A stretch of 64,000 nt of DNA from Rhodospirillales bacterium URHD0017 (GTDB taxonomy: Bacteria > Pseudomonadota > Alphaproteobacteria > Reyranellales > Reyranellaceae), in the NCBI GenBank assembly GCA_900110395.1, contig FODP01000012.1:1-64000 (forward strand), in the 5' to 3' direction. Under the pieces are notes generated by a model, which was not told where the DNA came from, did no database searches, and worked only from the letters and a program-made list of their open reading frames with translations. Every line of letters starts with the position of its first letter. Position 1 is the first letter of the stretch. The position numbers and the translations under genes were made by a program. Positions 41,534-51,454 of the stretch are shown here, one piece after another.

Positions 41534-42400
41534 ATGGCCGGCCATTCCGCGGCGTTGATTTCGACCGAAGAGCTTGCGCGCCGCCTGGGCGCGCCCGCGC
41601 TTCGCCTCTTCGACTGCACGACCTATCTGCGCCCCAAGCCCGAGGGCGGCTACAACGTCGAAAGTGGCCGCGCCAACTACGACCAGGGCCATATCCCGGG
41701 CGCCGCCTTCCTCGACATCGCCGGCGAGATTTCCGAACCGGACCCCAAGCTGCGCTTCACCATGCCGTCGCTGGGCGCGCTCACCACCGCGTTCGCGGCC
41801 AAGGGCATCGGGCACGGCACCTTCGTGGTGCTGTACAGCCACGCCTCGCCGAACTGGGCGACCCGCGTCTGGTGGATGCTGCGCGCCATCGGCTTCGACG
41901 ATGCTGCGATCCTCGACGGCGGCCTCGACAAGTGGAAGGCCGAAGGTCGGCCGCTCGCCACCGGAGTCACCCGCTATCCGGCGGCAACACTCACCTTGCG
42001 CGGCCGGCCCGAGATCTTCGTCGACAAGGAAGCGATCAAGGCCGCCATCGGCAAGACCGACACGCTCACCCTGAACGCCCTCAGCCACGAGCAGCACAAG
42101 GGGTCGGGCGGCGTGGTCTATGGCCGGGCCGGCCGCATCGCGGGCTCGTCGTGCGTGCCGGCAGCGAGCCTGTTCGGGCCGGACAAGACCCTGAAGCCGA
42201 TCGCCGAGCTGCGTGCGGCCTTCGAGGGCGTCGGCGCGGCGCCGGACAAGCGCGTGCTGGTCTATTGCGGCGGCGGCATCGCCGCCACGCTCGATGCCTT
42301 CGTGCTGACCGCCCTGCTCGGCCACAAGAACGTCTCGGTGTATGACAACTCGATGCAGGAGTGGTCCAACGACCCCAGCCTGCCGATGGAAACCGGCTGA
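41534..42400 (+). CDS. Sulfurtransferase (two-domain rhodanese/3-mercaptopyruvate type)
   Basis: 288 residues with two rhodanese domains. The inactive first has YDQGHIPGAAFLDIAGEISE and WWMLRAIGFDDAAILDGGL. The second has the catalytic cysteine in VLVYCGGGIAATLDAFVL; the CGGG-type loop is closer to 3-mercaptopyruvate sulfurtransferase than to thiosulfate rhodanese. It transfers sulfane sulfur to a thiol or cyanide acceptor. A DUF1330 gene follows after 13 bases. Confidence 0.93.
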   Translation: MAGHSAALISTEELARRLGAPALRLFDCTTYLRPKPEGGYNVESGRANYDQGHIPGAAFLDIAGEISEPDPKLRFTMPSLGALTTAFAAKGIGHGTFVVLYSHASPNWATRVWWMLRAIGFDDAAILDGGLDKWKAEGRPLATGVTRYPAATLTLRGRPEIFVDKEAIKAAIGKTDTLTLNALSHEQHKGSGGVVYGRAGRIAGSSCVPAASLFGPDKTLKPIAELRAAFEGVGAAPDKRVLVYCGGGIAATLDAFVLTALLGHKNVSVYDNSMQEWSNDPSLPMETG

Positions 42401-42413
42401 GAGGAGAAAGCCC

Positions 42414-42707
42414 GTGCCCGCATACATGATTGTCGAGGTCGAGACGACCGACGAGGCCCTGATGGCCGAATACCGCAGGCATACGCCGGGACTGGTCGCC
42501 AAGTTCGGCGGCAAGTTCATCGTGCGCGGCGGCAAGACGCGCACGCTCGAGGGTGGCTGGAAGCCCTCGCGCGTCGTGGTGCTGGAGTTCCCGAGCTACG
42601 AAGCGGCCGAACGCTTCTACGATTCGACTGACTACAAGCCGGTGCTCGAGATGCGGCTCAAGGCCGGCAAGTCGAAGGCGATCCTCGTCGACGGCCACAG
42701 TGGCTGA
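42414..42707 (+). CDS. DUF1330 domain protein
   Basis: 97 residues. GTG 42414 has GAGGAG eight bases upstream. The sequence is a compact ferredoxin-like alpha/beta barrel protein: AYMIVEVETTDEALMAEYRR, then FIVRGGKTRTLEGGWKPSRV and VLEFPSYEAAERFYDST, the DUF1330 signature. Function unknown; related dimers act on small molecules. It is in line with the sulfurtransferase, and its end overlaps the next gene by 8 bases. Confidence 0.9.
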   Translation: MPAYMIVEVETTDEALMAEYRRHTPGLVAKFGGKFIVRGGKTRTLEGGWKPSRVVVLEFPSYEAAERFYDSTDYKPVLEMRLKAGKSKAILVDGHSG

Positions 42708-43773
42708 TTCCGCGACGGGCACGGCGGCGTATCGCGCGGTCGGCACTCTCTACAACGCGTTGATGACCGCCCTCATCCTGGGGCTGGTCACGCGGCGTGG
42801 CGAGGACACCGCGCGGGAATACGTCTTCCGTCACTTCCGCCGCCAGCATCTGGAGAAATTCCTGCCCGGCCTGCAGAAGCTCGGGATCGCCGGCGAGCCC
42901 GACGCGCCGGCCTGCGCGCTCTATCACTATCACTCCAATGCGCTCGGCGGCGTGAAGACGGGCTACCTGCGCGAGAGCGACAGGAAAGCCTGGGTGCGCT
43001 ATCCGCCGCCGCGCTGGATCTGGCGTGGCACGGCGATCGCCGCGGTGCCGCATGCCGTGTCGGCGGCGATGCTGCACGGCTGGCACGGCCACAACGGCGT
43101 GTCGCTCGGCAATCCAGGTCTGGGTTTCGTCTGCACCGGCATGACGGTCGATGGCATGCCGGGCCTGGAAGGCTACTATTTCGACTACGGCCGGCCAATC
43201 AAGGAAGACGAGCGCGTGCGCTTCGCCTACGGGCAGGAGGAGATGCCGCGTGTCGACTGGGCGGCACAGCCCAAGCTGGAGACGGCGAGCTGGCCCGAGG
43301 AGCGTCGCCAGCGGACCTTCCGGGCCTATGCGCTGGAATACCTGCGCACCATGCTGCCGACCCTGCAGGAGCTGCTGGGCGCCGATGATGCTCAGAAGGA
43401 ACTCGGCCGCGTGGCGCGCCTGGTCGGGCTGCAGTTCCACGAGGAGACGGCGCGCGACATGGGCCTGCCGACCGACGTCGAGCGCGGCGACCTGGAGAGC
43501 GCGCGCGAGTTCGCGCGTTGGCTGTCGGCGGTGTTGACGGCCGAGGGCGAGCAGGTCGAGACATCGGAGAGCGATGGCGCGGTCACGGTGCGCCAGTCCG
43601 GTTGGCGGGCAGTGCGCGATCTCGTGCTTGGCGATCCGCTGAAAGCCTTCGATGCCTGGAACGAGCTGTGGCTGGGCGCAGCTGCCGCGCACGATCGTTT
43701 CCTGAAGGTTCAGACGGACCGCGCGCTCGACGAGCGCGGATGGTCGATCGCCTGGCGTATCGCACCGAGATAG
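42700..43773 (+). CDS. Hypothetical 357-residue protein
   Basis: Starts at GTG 42700 inside the DUF1330 gene, so it is probably coupled to it. I do not recognise a family. Notable stretches are ACALYHYHSNALGGVKTGYL, VRYPPPRWIWRGTAIAAVP, MLHGWHGHNGVSLGNPGLG and a Cys in GFVCTGMTVDG. The cluster of His, Trp and Gly residues suggests a cofactor or metal site. The C-terminal half is helical and charged. No signal peptide and no convincing membrane span. Its last 64 bases overlap the convergent Nudix gene. Confidence 0.75.
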   Translation: MADSATGTAAYRAVGTLYNALMTALILGLVTRRGEDTAREYVFRHFRRQHLEKFLPGLQKLGIAGEPDAPACALYHYHSNALGGVKTGYLRESDRKAWVRYPPPRWIWRGTAIAAVPHAVSAAMLHGWHGHNGVSLGNPGLGFVCTGMTVDGMPGLEGYYFDYGRPIKEDERVRFAYGQEEMPRVDWAAQPKLETASWPEERRQRTFRAYALEYLRTMLPTLQELLGADDAQKELGRVARLVGLQFHEETARDMGLPTDVERGDLESAREFARWLSAVLTAEGEQVETSESDGAVTVRQSGWRAVRDLVLGDPLKAFDAWNELWLGAAAAHDRFLKVQTDRALDERGWSIAWRIAPR

Positions 43774-44132
43774 CCCGTCGGCAGAGGATGGTCGTGGATG
43801 CGACCGTCGAGCTCGGCGAGCGGCAGCCAGCGTGTCTCCAGATGCTCGTGGCTCAACACGACGTCGCTGGCACCCACCAGATGGCAGACGAAAGGCACGA
43901 TGCGGACGAAGCGTCCCGGCAGGACTTCGAACAGATATTCGCTGAGCGCCGCGCCAACCTCGACGGTGAGGCCCGCCTCCTCCTGCACCTCACGCTTCAG
44001 CGCGGTACGATGGTCCTCGCCGGGATCGGGCCGGCCACCGGGCAGGTCCCATTCATCGCGCTCGTTCAGGAGAAGCAGCACACGATCCTGGTGGACCAGG
44101 ACGCCTTTGACGGAGATGGGAGGGGTGGTCAT
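43710..44132 (-). CDS. Nudix hydrolase
   Basis: 140 residues. The Nudix box is complete: GGRPDPGEDHRTALKREVQ followed by EEAGL, fitting GX5EX7REUXEEXGU. It should hydrolyse a nucleoside diphosphate linked to another moiety; the specific substrate is unknown. It begins SVKGVLVHQDRVLLLLNERD, typical of the MutT-like fold. Tail-to-tail overlap with the hypothetical gene on the other strand. Confidence 0.92.
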   Translation of the reverse strand: MTTPPISVKGVLVHQDRVLLLLNERDEWDLPGGRPDPGEDHRTALKREVQEEAGLTVEVGAALSEYLFEVLPGRFVRIVPFVCHLVGASDVVLSHEHLETRWLPLAELDGRIHDHPLPTGYLGAIRQAIDHPRSSSARSV

Positions 44133-44149
44133 CGAGTCGAGCTTATCCT

Positions 44150-44225
44150 GTCATCCTGAGCGCAGCGAAGGATCTCATCGCCACTTGCGACCGGTATGAG
44201 ATTCTTCGCTGCGCTCAGAATGACA
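44150..44225. repeat. Dispersed palindromic repeat, HPERSEG type
   Basis: GTCATCCTGAGCGCAGCGAA then GGATCTCAT on the left mirrors ATGAGATTC then TTCGCTGCGCTCAGAATGAC on the right, around a spacer of about 14 bases. One frame reads CHPERSEGS. It is the most complete copy in the window. Confidence 0.85.
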
Positions 44226-44253
44226 GAGGGCCGGGAATTGCTTCCCGGCCCTC
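44226..44253 (-). terminator. Hairpin downstream of groEL
   Basis: GAGGGCCGGGAA-TTGC-TTCCCGGCCCTC gives a perfect 12-bp stem 24 bases beyond the groEL stop. The U tract is weak (TCTGTCATTCT), so termination strength is uncertain. Confidence 0.65.
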
Positions 44254-44277
44254 GTCAATCGTTCAGGTCGACTGGAC

Positions 44278-45918
<1,641 letters not shown>

Positions 45919-45968
45919 TGCTTAATCCCTCTTGTCTGGTGTGTGTGATTGTCTGGATGGCGGAGCTA

Positions 45969-46286
45969 TCAGGCGGCCTTCTTGGTGGCCACGGCGGAAC
46001 CCTCGAGGATTCCCATGATGTCGCTCTCCTTCATGATCAGGTACTCGACGCCGTCGAGCTTGATCTCGGTGCCGGACCACTTGCCGAACAGGATGCGGTC
46101 ACCGGCCTTGACGTCGGGAGCGACCAGCGTGCCCTTCTCATCCCGGGCGCCGGGGCCGACGGAGACGACTTCGCCTTCCATCGGCTTTTCCTTGGCCGTA
46201 TCCGGAATGATGATGCCGCCCTTGGTCTTCTCTTCCTCGGCGACGCGCTTGACCACGACGCGATCGTGAAGCGGACGGAACTTCAT
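45969..46286 (-). CDS. groES: Co-chaperonin GroES (10 kDa)
   Basis: 105 residues. KFRPLHDRVVVKRVAEEEKT begins the typical GroES fold; the mobile loop KTKGGIIIPDTAKEKPMEGE and the end EYLIMKESDIMGILEG are conserved. Seven copies form the lid of GroEL. It is the first gene of the operon, and the leader carries CIRCE. About ten extra C-terminal residues (SAVATKKAA) extend past the usual E. coli end. Confidence 0.98.
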   Translation of the reverse strand: MKFRPLHDRVVVKRVAEEEKTKGGIIIPDTAKEKPMEGEVVSVGPGARDEKGTLVAPDVKAGDRILFGKWSGTEIKLDGVEYLIMKESDIMGILEGSAVATKKAA

Positions 46287-46352
46287 GCTTCTTCCTCCAA
46301 TATCCTGGGTTGAGCCTGCCGCGGCCGAGCGGCCGCGAGGAATGACTTGCTG

Positions 46353-46379
46353 TCAGCACTCTCATGCGATGAGTGCTAA
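46353..46379. promoter_or_regulatory. CIRCE operator (HrcA binding site)
   Basis: TCAGCACTC, nine bases, then GAGTGCTAA: the CIRCE inverted repeat with one mismatch from TTAGCACTC-N9-GAGTGCTAA. It lies in the groES leader, just downstream of the promoter, where HrcA binding would block transcription until heat shock. Confidence 0.93.
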
Positions 46380-46388
46380 CGCGCTCGG

Positions 46389-46417
46389 ATTTAGGGGTAT
46401 GGACGACTTGAGTCAAG
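46389..46417 (-). promoter_or_regulatory. groESL promoter, overlapping sigma-32 and sigma-70 patterns
   Basis: On the minus strand CTTGAC, 14 bases, then CCCCTAAAT matches the heat-shock sigma factor pattern. The same DNA also reads TTGACT-N17-TAAATC, a housekeeping-type promoter. CIRCE follows immediately downstream, so both positive and negative heat-shock control are likely. Confidence 0.7.
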
Positions 46418-46556
46418 GCGCGGGAACAAAGTCACTTCGCACTAGCAGCAATCACGAGAGAGTGCTGATAACGCCTTGATGTGGAACGAATTCTCTTTGT
46501 TTTTCGTTAAGGGTGCGTGACTATTCTCATACGAGCGTTGAGTCAAGGAGTGCTCG

Positions 46557-46823
46557 ATGGACCGTAGTTTTGTTGCGCAACTCAATAACTATCGTCTGAC
46601 CACCGCTGAAATCCTCTACTGGATGCCCGATCACCGTCACGTTCTTCAGAGTTTCGTCTGGCAGAACCTCGATCTGGCCCCGAAGTTCCCCGCCCTCAGC
46701 AAGTTCCTCGATTTCTGGGAGCACAATCTCGACGGCAAGGTTCATCGCGTCCGGGTGGCCAATGCCCAGCTGATCAAGCCGGCCGAGTTCCGCTTCTCCA
46801 ACGGGCTATACGCGCTGCACTGA
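46557..46823 (+). CDS. usg: Usg family protein
   Basis: 88 residues. The conserved sequence YRLTTAEILYWMPDHRHVLQ, then LQSFVWQNLDLAPKFPALSK and RVANAQLIKPAEFR identifies the small Usg family of alphaproteobacteria, named for an ORF upstream of trpF in Caulobacter; the biochemical role is not known. Here it stands next to groESL rather than trp genes. AAGGAG is six bases before ATG. Its last 18 bases overlap the convergent monooxygenase gene. Confidence 0.9.
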   Translation: MDRSFVAQLNNYRLTTAEILYWMPDHRHVLQSFVWQNLDLAPKFPALSKFLDFWEHNLDGKVHRVRVANAQLIKPAEFRFSNGLYALH

Positions 46824-47780
46824 GCGTTTGGCGGCGGCGTATTCGTCGGCTGTTCGCCGGACCAACTCGGCGACCGACGGCACATCGGCCACGCCGGAGA
46901 CCGAGTGGCCGGCGCTCCAGATGTCTTTCCATCGCTTGGCATCGGGCCTGTCGCGCTCGGACGCGTTGATGTCCTTCGCGATATCGATTGCGCCACGCAT
47001 CGGCAGATTGTCGGGATCGAGACCGGCTGCCGCGATCGACGGGCGCAGCATGTTGGTCTCCAGCCCGGTGAACGCCTTGGTCAGCAGCACATCGTCGAGC
47101 CGGCTCTTCACCAGCATCTCCTTGTAGGCGTCCTTGGCGAGACTCTCGCGCGTGGCGATGAACTTGGTGCCCATGTAGGCGAGATCGCAGCCCAGAGTCT
47201 CGGCGGCGGCAATCGCCTGGCCGTCGGCCATGCCGCCTGCCATCACCACGATGCCGTCCCAGAACGTCCGCACGGCGCGCACGAAGGCAAAGGGATTGAC
47301 CCAGCCGGTCTGTCCGCCCGCGCCCGCCGTCAGCAGCACCAGGCCGTCGACGCCGGCGGCAATGGCTTTCTCGGCATGACGCACGGAGGCTACGTCGGCC
47401 AGCACCAGGCAGCCTGCATCCTTCAACGGCTTCATCACCGGCTCGGGCGAGCCGACGCTGGTGATGACCAGCTCGACCTCGTGGCGCAGCACAGCGGCGA
47501 GATCGTCGGGCACGCGCGTGTTGGAGCGATGCACGATCAGGTTGGGGCAGAGCGGCGCCGGCGCGCGCCCGGTCTCGTCGGCGGCGCGCTTCAGATCGTC
47601 GGTCATCTCGGCGAGCCAGCCGTCGAGCTGCTCGACCGTGCGGCAGTTGGCGGTAGGAAACGAGCCGATCACGCCGGCCCGGCACGCCGCCTTCACGAGC
47701 GCCGGGCCGGACACCAGAAACATTGGGGCGGCGATCAGCGGCAGGCTGAGCCGACTTTTGAGCGAGGCAGGCAATGGCAT
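46806..47780 (-). CDS. Nitronate monooxygenase-type flavoprotein
   Basis: 324 residues of the 2-nitropropane dioxygenase family, an FMN TIM barrel. It starts LSLPLIAAPMFLVSGPALVK and includes LVLLTAGAGGQTGWVNPFAF (phosphate loop), GGMADGQAIAAAETLGCDLA and YMGTKFIATRES, conserved in this group. It oxidises alkyl nitronates or acts as an NAD(P)H:flavin oxidoreductase on other substrates. It begins 14 bases after the EamA gene stops on the same strand, suggesting one operon. Confidence 0.92.
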   Translation of the reverse strand: MPLPASLKSRLSLPLIAAPMFLVSGPALVKAACRAGVIGSFPTANCRTVEQLDGWLAEMTDDLKRAADETGRAPAPLCPNLIVHRSNTRVPDDLAAVLRHEVELVITSVGSPEPVMKPLKDAGCLVLADVASVRHAEKAIAAGVDGLVLLTAGAGGQTGWVNPFAFVRAVRTFWDGIVVMAGGMADGQAIAAAETLGCDLAYMGTKFIATRESLAKDAYKEMLVKSRLDDVLLTKAFTGLETNMLRPSIAAAGLDPDNLPMRGAIDIAKDINASERDRPDAKRWKDIWSAGHSVSGVADVPSVAELVRRTADEYAAAKRSVQRV

Positions 47781-47794
47781 GGCCGAAGATTACC

Positions 47795-48631
47795 TCAGCG
47801 GATGATGGCGAGAAGCATGATCCCGACCGTCACCAGCAACGCAGCAGCAATGCGGCGAGGGCCGAAGCCTTCCTTCAGCACGAGCGTGCCCAGGACCGCC
47901 CCGAAGATCACACTGGTCTCTCTCACCGCGCTCACCGGCCCGAGCGGCAGGCTCGTCGCCGCGACCAGGAAGGCGAGGAAGCCCAGCACCGACACCGCAC
48001 CGGCGAAAAACCCGATCAATCCGTGGCGTCGCACGTAGGTCACGACGTCGGCACCCCGCACGACGACGCCATAGCAGAACGTGCCGAAGCCGGTGACGAT
48101 CTCCAGGCAGGCCTGGAAGCCCAGCACGGTCCCCGCGGTTCGCACGCCAAGCCCGGCGAAAAAACTGTAGGTCGCAACCGCCACACCGGTCGCCAGGGCG
48201 AAGCCCACGGCAGAGCGGCTCGCACCGGCGCCGAAGGACAAGACCATGATGCCGAGTGAGATCATGGCGACAGCGACGACCTGGGTTGCGCTCAAAGCCT
48301 CGCCGATCACGACGAAGGCCGCGATCGTGGTGAGCACCGGCGCCAGTCCGCGTGCCAGCGGGTAGACGACGCTCATGTCACCCACTCCGTAGGAGCGGAC
48401 GAGCAGCGCGTAGTAGGCGAGCATCACGACGGCGGTGACGGCGAGCCATTTCCAGCTCTCGGGCGAGGGCCAGTCGACGAACGGCAAGGCGATGAGGCCG
48501 AACATCATGCCGGTCGTGCGGAGCGCCACCATGGTGAGCATGCGGTCGCCGGCCGACTTCACCAGCGCGTTCCATGTCGCGTGGGCGATCGCCGAGAGAA
48601 TGACGAGGCCGTAAAGCAGCGCCGCGGACAT
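47795..48631 (-). CDS. EamA-family (drug/metabolite) transporter
   Basis: 278 residues, ten expected membrane spans in two repeated EamA halves. The first half starts SAALLYGLVILSAIAHATWN and carries VVYPLARGLAPVLTTIAAFV; the second ends RETSVIFGAVLGTLVLKEGF and GPRRIAAALLVTVGIMLLA, a highly typical finish of EamA carriers. Substrate unknown. It is followed by the monooxygenase gene. Confidence 0.92.
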   Translation of the reverse strand: MSAALLYGLVILSAIAHATWNALVKSAGDRMLTMVALRTTGMMFGLIALPFVDWPSPESWKWLAVTAVVMLAYYALLVRSYGVGDMSVVYPLARGLAPVLTTIAAFVVIGEALSATQVVAVAMISLGIMVLSFGAGASRSAVGFALATGVAVATYSFFAGLGVRTAGTVLGFQACLEIVTGFGTFCYGVVVRGADVVTYVRRHGLIGFFAGAVSVLGFLAFLVAATSLPLGPVSAVRETSVIFGAVLGTLVLKEGFGPRRIAAALLVTVGIMLLAIIR

Positions 48632-48706
48632 AGACGATTACCGGGCGCATCGTGCGGGCGGTCAACGGCCGAGAAGCCGTCGAGCCGCCACGCAGACGGT
48701 TGTAAG

Positions 48707-48744
48707 GTCGCGAGCCGCGACGAGAAATCGTCGCGGCTCGCGAC
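48707..48744. terminator. Long GC hairpin downstream of the GST gene
   Basis: GTCGCGAGCCGCGACGA, loop GAAA, TCGTCGCGGCTCGCGAC: a perfect 17-bp stem seven bases beyond the GST stop. It lacks a U tract on the minus strand, so it may act as an mRNA end or a Rho-independent terminator of modest strength. It lies upstream of the EamA gene. Confidence 0.6.
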
Positions 48745-48750
48745 GACTGA

Positions 48751-49377
48751 TCAGACCGCCGCGGTCAGGCCTTCCTGCTCGATGGTGCGCTTCACGGCCG
48801 GGCGGTTCTTCATGCGCTCGTAGTGGGCGGCGCAGTTCTTGGGCAACGTCATCTTCATGCGCGCCGCCGCCCAGAACTCGACGTAGAACAGGGCCGCGTC
48901 GGCGATGGAGAACTTGCCGGCGACGTACTCCTTGCCCTCGAGCGCCTTGTCCATGATGGCGAGGCCCTTCTCCATGATCTCCTTGCCGCGCGCCTTGACC
49001 GTGTCGTGGTCAGCTTCGGTCGGCGCATAGTTGGCCGGACGGAACATGCGCGAGAAGCCCTGCATGTGCATGGTCGAGACGACGTAGTCCAACGCCTCGA
49101 GGACCTTCGCCTCGTTGTCGGGATCGCTGGGCAGCAGGCCCTTGTCGGGGTTCTTGCGCGCGAGCCAGGTGGCGATCGCCGGGAACTCGGTCAACACCGA
49201 GCCGTCGTCCTTCACCAGCGTCGGCACCTTGGACTTGGGATTGATCTTCACGAAGTCGGGGCCGTACTGCTCCTGCTTGGCGCCGTCGATCTTCTGCAGG
49301 TCGTACGGCTTGCCGATCTCCTCGAGGAGAACGTGGATACCGATCGAGCATGCGCCGGGCATGTAATAGAGCTTCAT
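48751..49377 (-). CDS. Glutathione S-transferase, beta-class-like
   Basis: 208 residues. KLYYMPGACSIGIHVLLEEI places a cysteine (Cys10) where the beta-class GST active-site cysteine lies; NPKSKVPTLVKDDGSVLTEF is the glutathione-binding cis-Pro region. The helical C-terminal half has GKFSIADAALFYVEFWA, the conserved N-capping box and hydrophobic staple of GSTs. It may detoxify electrophiles or reduce mixed disulfides. A terminator hairpin follows. It diverges from the HpcH/HpaI aldolase gene. Confidence 0.92.
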   Translation of the reverse strand: MKLYYMPGACSIGIHVLLEEIGKPYDLQKIDGAKQEQYGPDFVKINPKSKVPTLVKDDGSVLTEFPAIATWLARKNPDKGLLPSDPDNEAKVLEALDYVVSTMHMQGFSRMFRPANYAPTEADHDTVKARGKEIMEKGLAIMDKALEGKEYVAGKFSIADAALFYVEFWAAARMKMTLPKNCAAHYERMKNRPAVKRTIEQEGLTAAV

Positions 49378-49452
49378 GGCTAACTCCCTTGAGTTGGGTG
49401 GTCGTCGTGGACGGGCGACGCTAGCATCGCGCCCGCAAAGGGGGAAAGCACA

Positions 49453-50247
49453 ATGCCGACAGACAATCTCCGTTCTCTCGTAGGGACTTCACAGACCAAG
49501 GTCGGCACGTTCCTCTTTGAGTTCGCGACACCGGGTATCGGCCAGATCCTCAAGGCGGCGGGGGCGGACTTTGCGGTGCTCGACATGGAGCATACCGGTT
49601 TCGGATTCGATACCGTCCGCCAGGTAGTGCGTTACTGCCAAGCCGCGGGGCTACCGCTGGTGGTGCGCGTGCCGAGCCAGCAGCGTCATCACATATCGCG
49701 TGCACTCGATACCGGCGCCGATGGCGTGATGGTGCCCATCGTGTCGTCGGTCGAGCAGGCCAAGGCGGTGCTGGACGCCGCCAAGTACTGGCCCGACGGC
49801 ACGCGCGGCGTGGCGCTGGGACTGGCGCACGAACGCTTCGCCATGCGCGCCGAACCGCTGGTGCCGCGCTTCGCCGAGCAGAACGCGCGCACCGCCATCA
49901 TCCTGCAGGTCGAGGATCCGCGCGGCGCGGCGGCGGCCGACGAGATCGCCGCGATGCCGGGCGTCGACATGCTGTGGCTCGGCCACAACGATCTTTCGGT
50001 GGCGCTGGGCGAGCCGGGCGCGTTCGATCATTCCGATTTTGCGAACGCCGAGCAGGCGACCATCGCCGCCGCCAGGAAGCACGGCAAGTCGGCCGGCCGG
50101 CTGGCAGTCGACGCCAAGCAGGGCGCACAGTTTGCCGCCATGGGCTACGACTTCGTCTCGATCGCGGGCGATGTCTGGCTGTTGCAGCAGGCGTTTGCCA
50201 GCGGGCTCGCAACGGTGAAGAAGGGCACGCCCGCAGCTAAGACTTGA
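49453..50247 (+). CDS. HpcH/HpaI-family class II aldolase
   Basis: 264 residues, TIM barrel. The metal-binding and acid-base residues sit in FAVLDMEHTGFGFDTVRQVV, RVPSQQRHHISRALDTGADG and IILQVEDPRGAAAADEIAAM, then LWLGHNDLSVALG. Related enzymes split 2-keto-3-deoxy sugar acids or 4-hydroxy-2-oxo acids to pyruvate and an aldehyde. The start MPTDNLRSLV follows GGGGGAAAG. No pathway partners are close. Its 3' end overlaps the convergent P450 gene by 11 bases. Confidence 0.9.
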   Translation: MPTDNLRSLVGTSQTKVGTFLFEFATPGIGQILKAAGADFAVLDMEHTGFGFDTVRQVVRYCQAAGLPLVVRVPSQQRHHISRALDTGADGVMVPIVSSVEQAKAVLDAAKYWPDGTRGVALGLAHERFAMRAEPLVPRFAEQNARTAIILQVEDPRGAAAADEIAAMPGVDMLWLGHNDLSVALGEPGAFDHSDFANAEQATIAAARKHGKSAGRLAVDAKQGAQFAAMGYDFVSIAGDVWLLQQAFASGLATVKKGTPAAKT

Positions 50248-51454
50248 TCACCACCGGCAAGGAGCGGATGCCGCGGATGAAGTTGGAGTAGAGGCGCACC
50301 GGCGGCCCCACGATCTCGACGTCGAGATCGCGCTTCAGCATCTCCTGCCACAGGATCTTCAACTGCATCTCGGCCAGGCGGTCACCGACGCAGCGATGGA
50401 TGCCGGCACCGAACGACAGGTGATGGCGTGGCCGCGGGCGGCCGACGACAAAGCGCTCGGGCTCCTCGATCGCCGTCTCGTCGCGGTTGCCCGAGACGTA
50501 CCACATCACGACCTTGTCGCCCTGCCGGATGGCCCGGCCGGCAAGCTCACAATCACACGTCGCCGTGCGGCGCATGTGGATCACCGGCGTCTGCCAGCGA
50601 ATGGTCTCCGAAACCAGACTGTCGATCAGCCTGGGATCGGCCTTGACCTTGGCAAGCTCGGCCGGGTTGTCGCGCATTGCCATCAGCCCGCCGGTCATCG
50701 AATTGCGCGTGGTGTCGTTGCCGCCCACGATCAGCAGCGCGAAGTTGCCGATGAACTCGCGCATCGGCATGGCCCTGGTGGCCTCGGCGTGTGCCATCAT
50801 CGAGATCAGGTCGAACTTGGGCGGCTCGGCCGCGCGCTCTTTCCACAGCGCGGCCATGGTCTCGGCCATGGTGGTGAGCTCGGCCATGCGCTCGGCCTCG
50901 CTTTTCACCACGGCGTCGGCCGACTCGATGTTGGCGATGGCGACGTCCGACCAGTGCGTCAGCTTGCGCCGCTCGGCCTGCGGGAAGTCGAACAGCGTCG
51001 CCAGCATCAGCGCGGTGAGCTCGGTCGAGACGCGATCGACCCAGTCGAACGGCTGGTTGCGCGGCAGGCCGTCGAGCACCGCCGCCGTGCGCTGGCGGAT
51101 CAGGCCTTCCATGTTGGCGAGGTTGGTCGGCGCCACGATCGGCGCCACGGTCTTGCGCTGCGCGGTGTGGCGCGGCGGGTCCATGCGGATGAAGTTGGGC
51201 AGCTCCTGCCCCTTGGGCTGGTCGGCGATCTGGATGCCGCCCATCTCGGAGGCCGATGAATAGGTCGCGTGATCGAGCTCGACCTTCATGATGTCGGCGT
51301 AGCGCGTCACCGACCAGTAGGGGCCGTAGGGACTGTCGGCGTGGCGATGGACCGGATCGTCGCGGCGCAGCGCCGTGAAATGCTCGCGCCAGGTGTCGTC
51401 ACGGTACAGCGTCGGGCTGCTGACGTCGGCAAGGGTGAAGGGCGGCGCATTCAT
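50237..51454 (-). CDS. Cytochrome P450
   Basis: 405 residues, soluble bacterial type. The heme-cysteine loop is FGAGIHRCVGDRLAEMQ, the ExxR motif is in SETIRWQTP, and the I-helix oxygen-activation region is LLIVGGNDTTRNSMTGG, which resembles steroid- and terpene-oxidising P450s. No ferredoxin or reductase gene is adjacent. Its ATG overlaps the stop of the upstream DUF3592 gene (ATGA), so the two are translated together. Confidence 0.95.
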   Translation of the reverse strand: MNAPPFTLADVSSPTLYRDDTWREHFTALRRDDPVHRHADSPYGPYWSVTRYADIMKVELDHATYSSASEMGGIQIADQPKGQELPNFIRMDPPRHTAQRKTVAPIVAPTNLANMEGLIRQRTAAVLDGLPRNQPFDWVDRVSTELTALMLATLFDFPQAERRKLTHWSDVAIANIESADAVVKSEAERMAELTTMAETMAALWKERAAEPPKFDLISMMAHAEATRAMPMREFIGNFALLIVGGNDTTRNSMTGGLMAMRDNPAELAKVKADPRLIDSLVSETIRWQTPVIHMRRTATCDCELAGRAIRQGDKVVMWYVSGNRDETAIEEPERFVVGRPRPRHHLSFGAGIHRCVGDRLAEMQLKILWQEMLKRDLDVEIVGPPVRLYSNFIRGIRSLPVVIKS

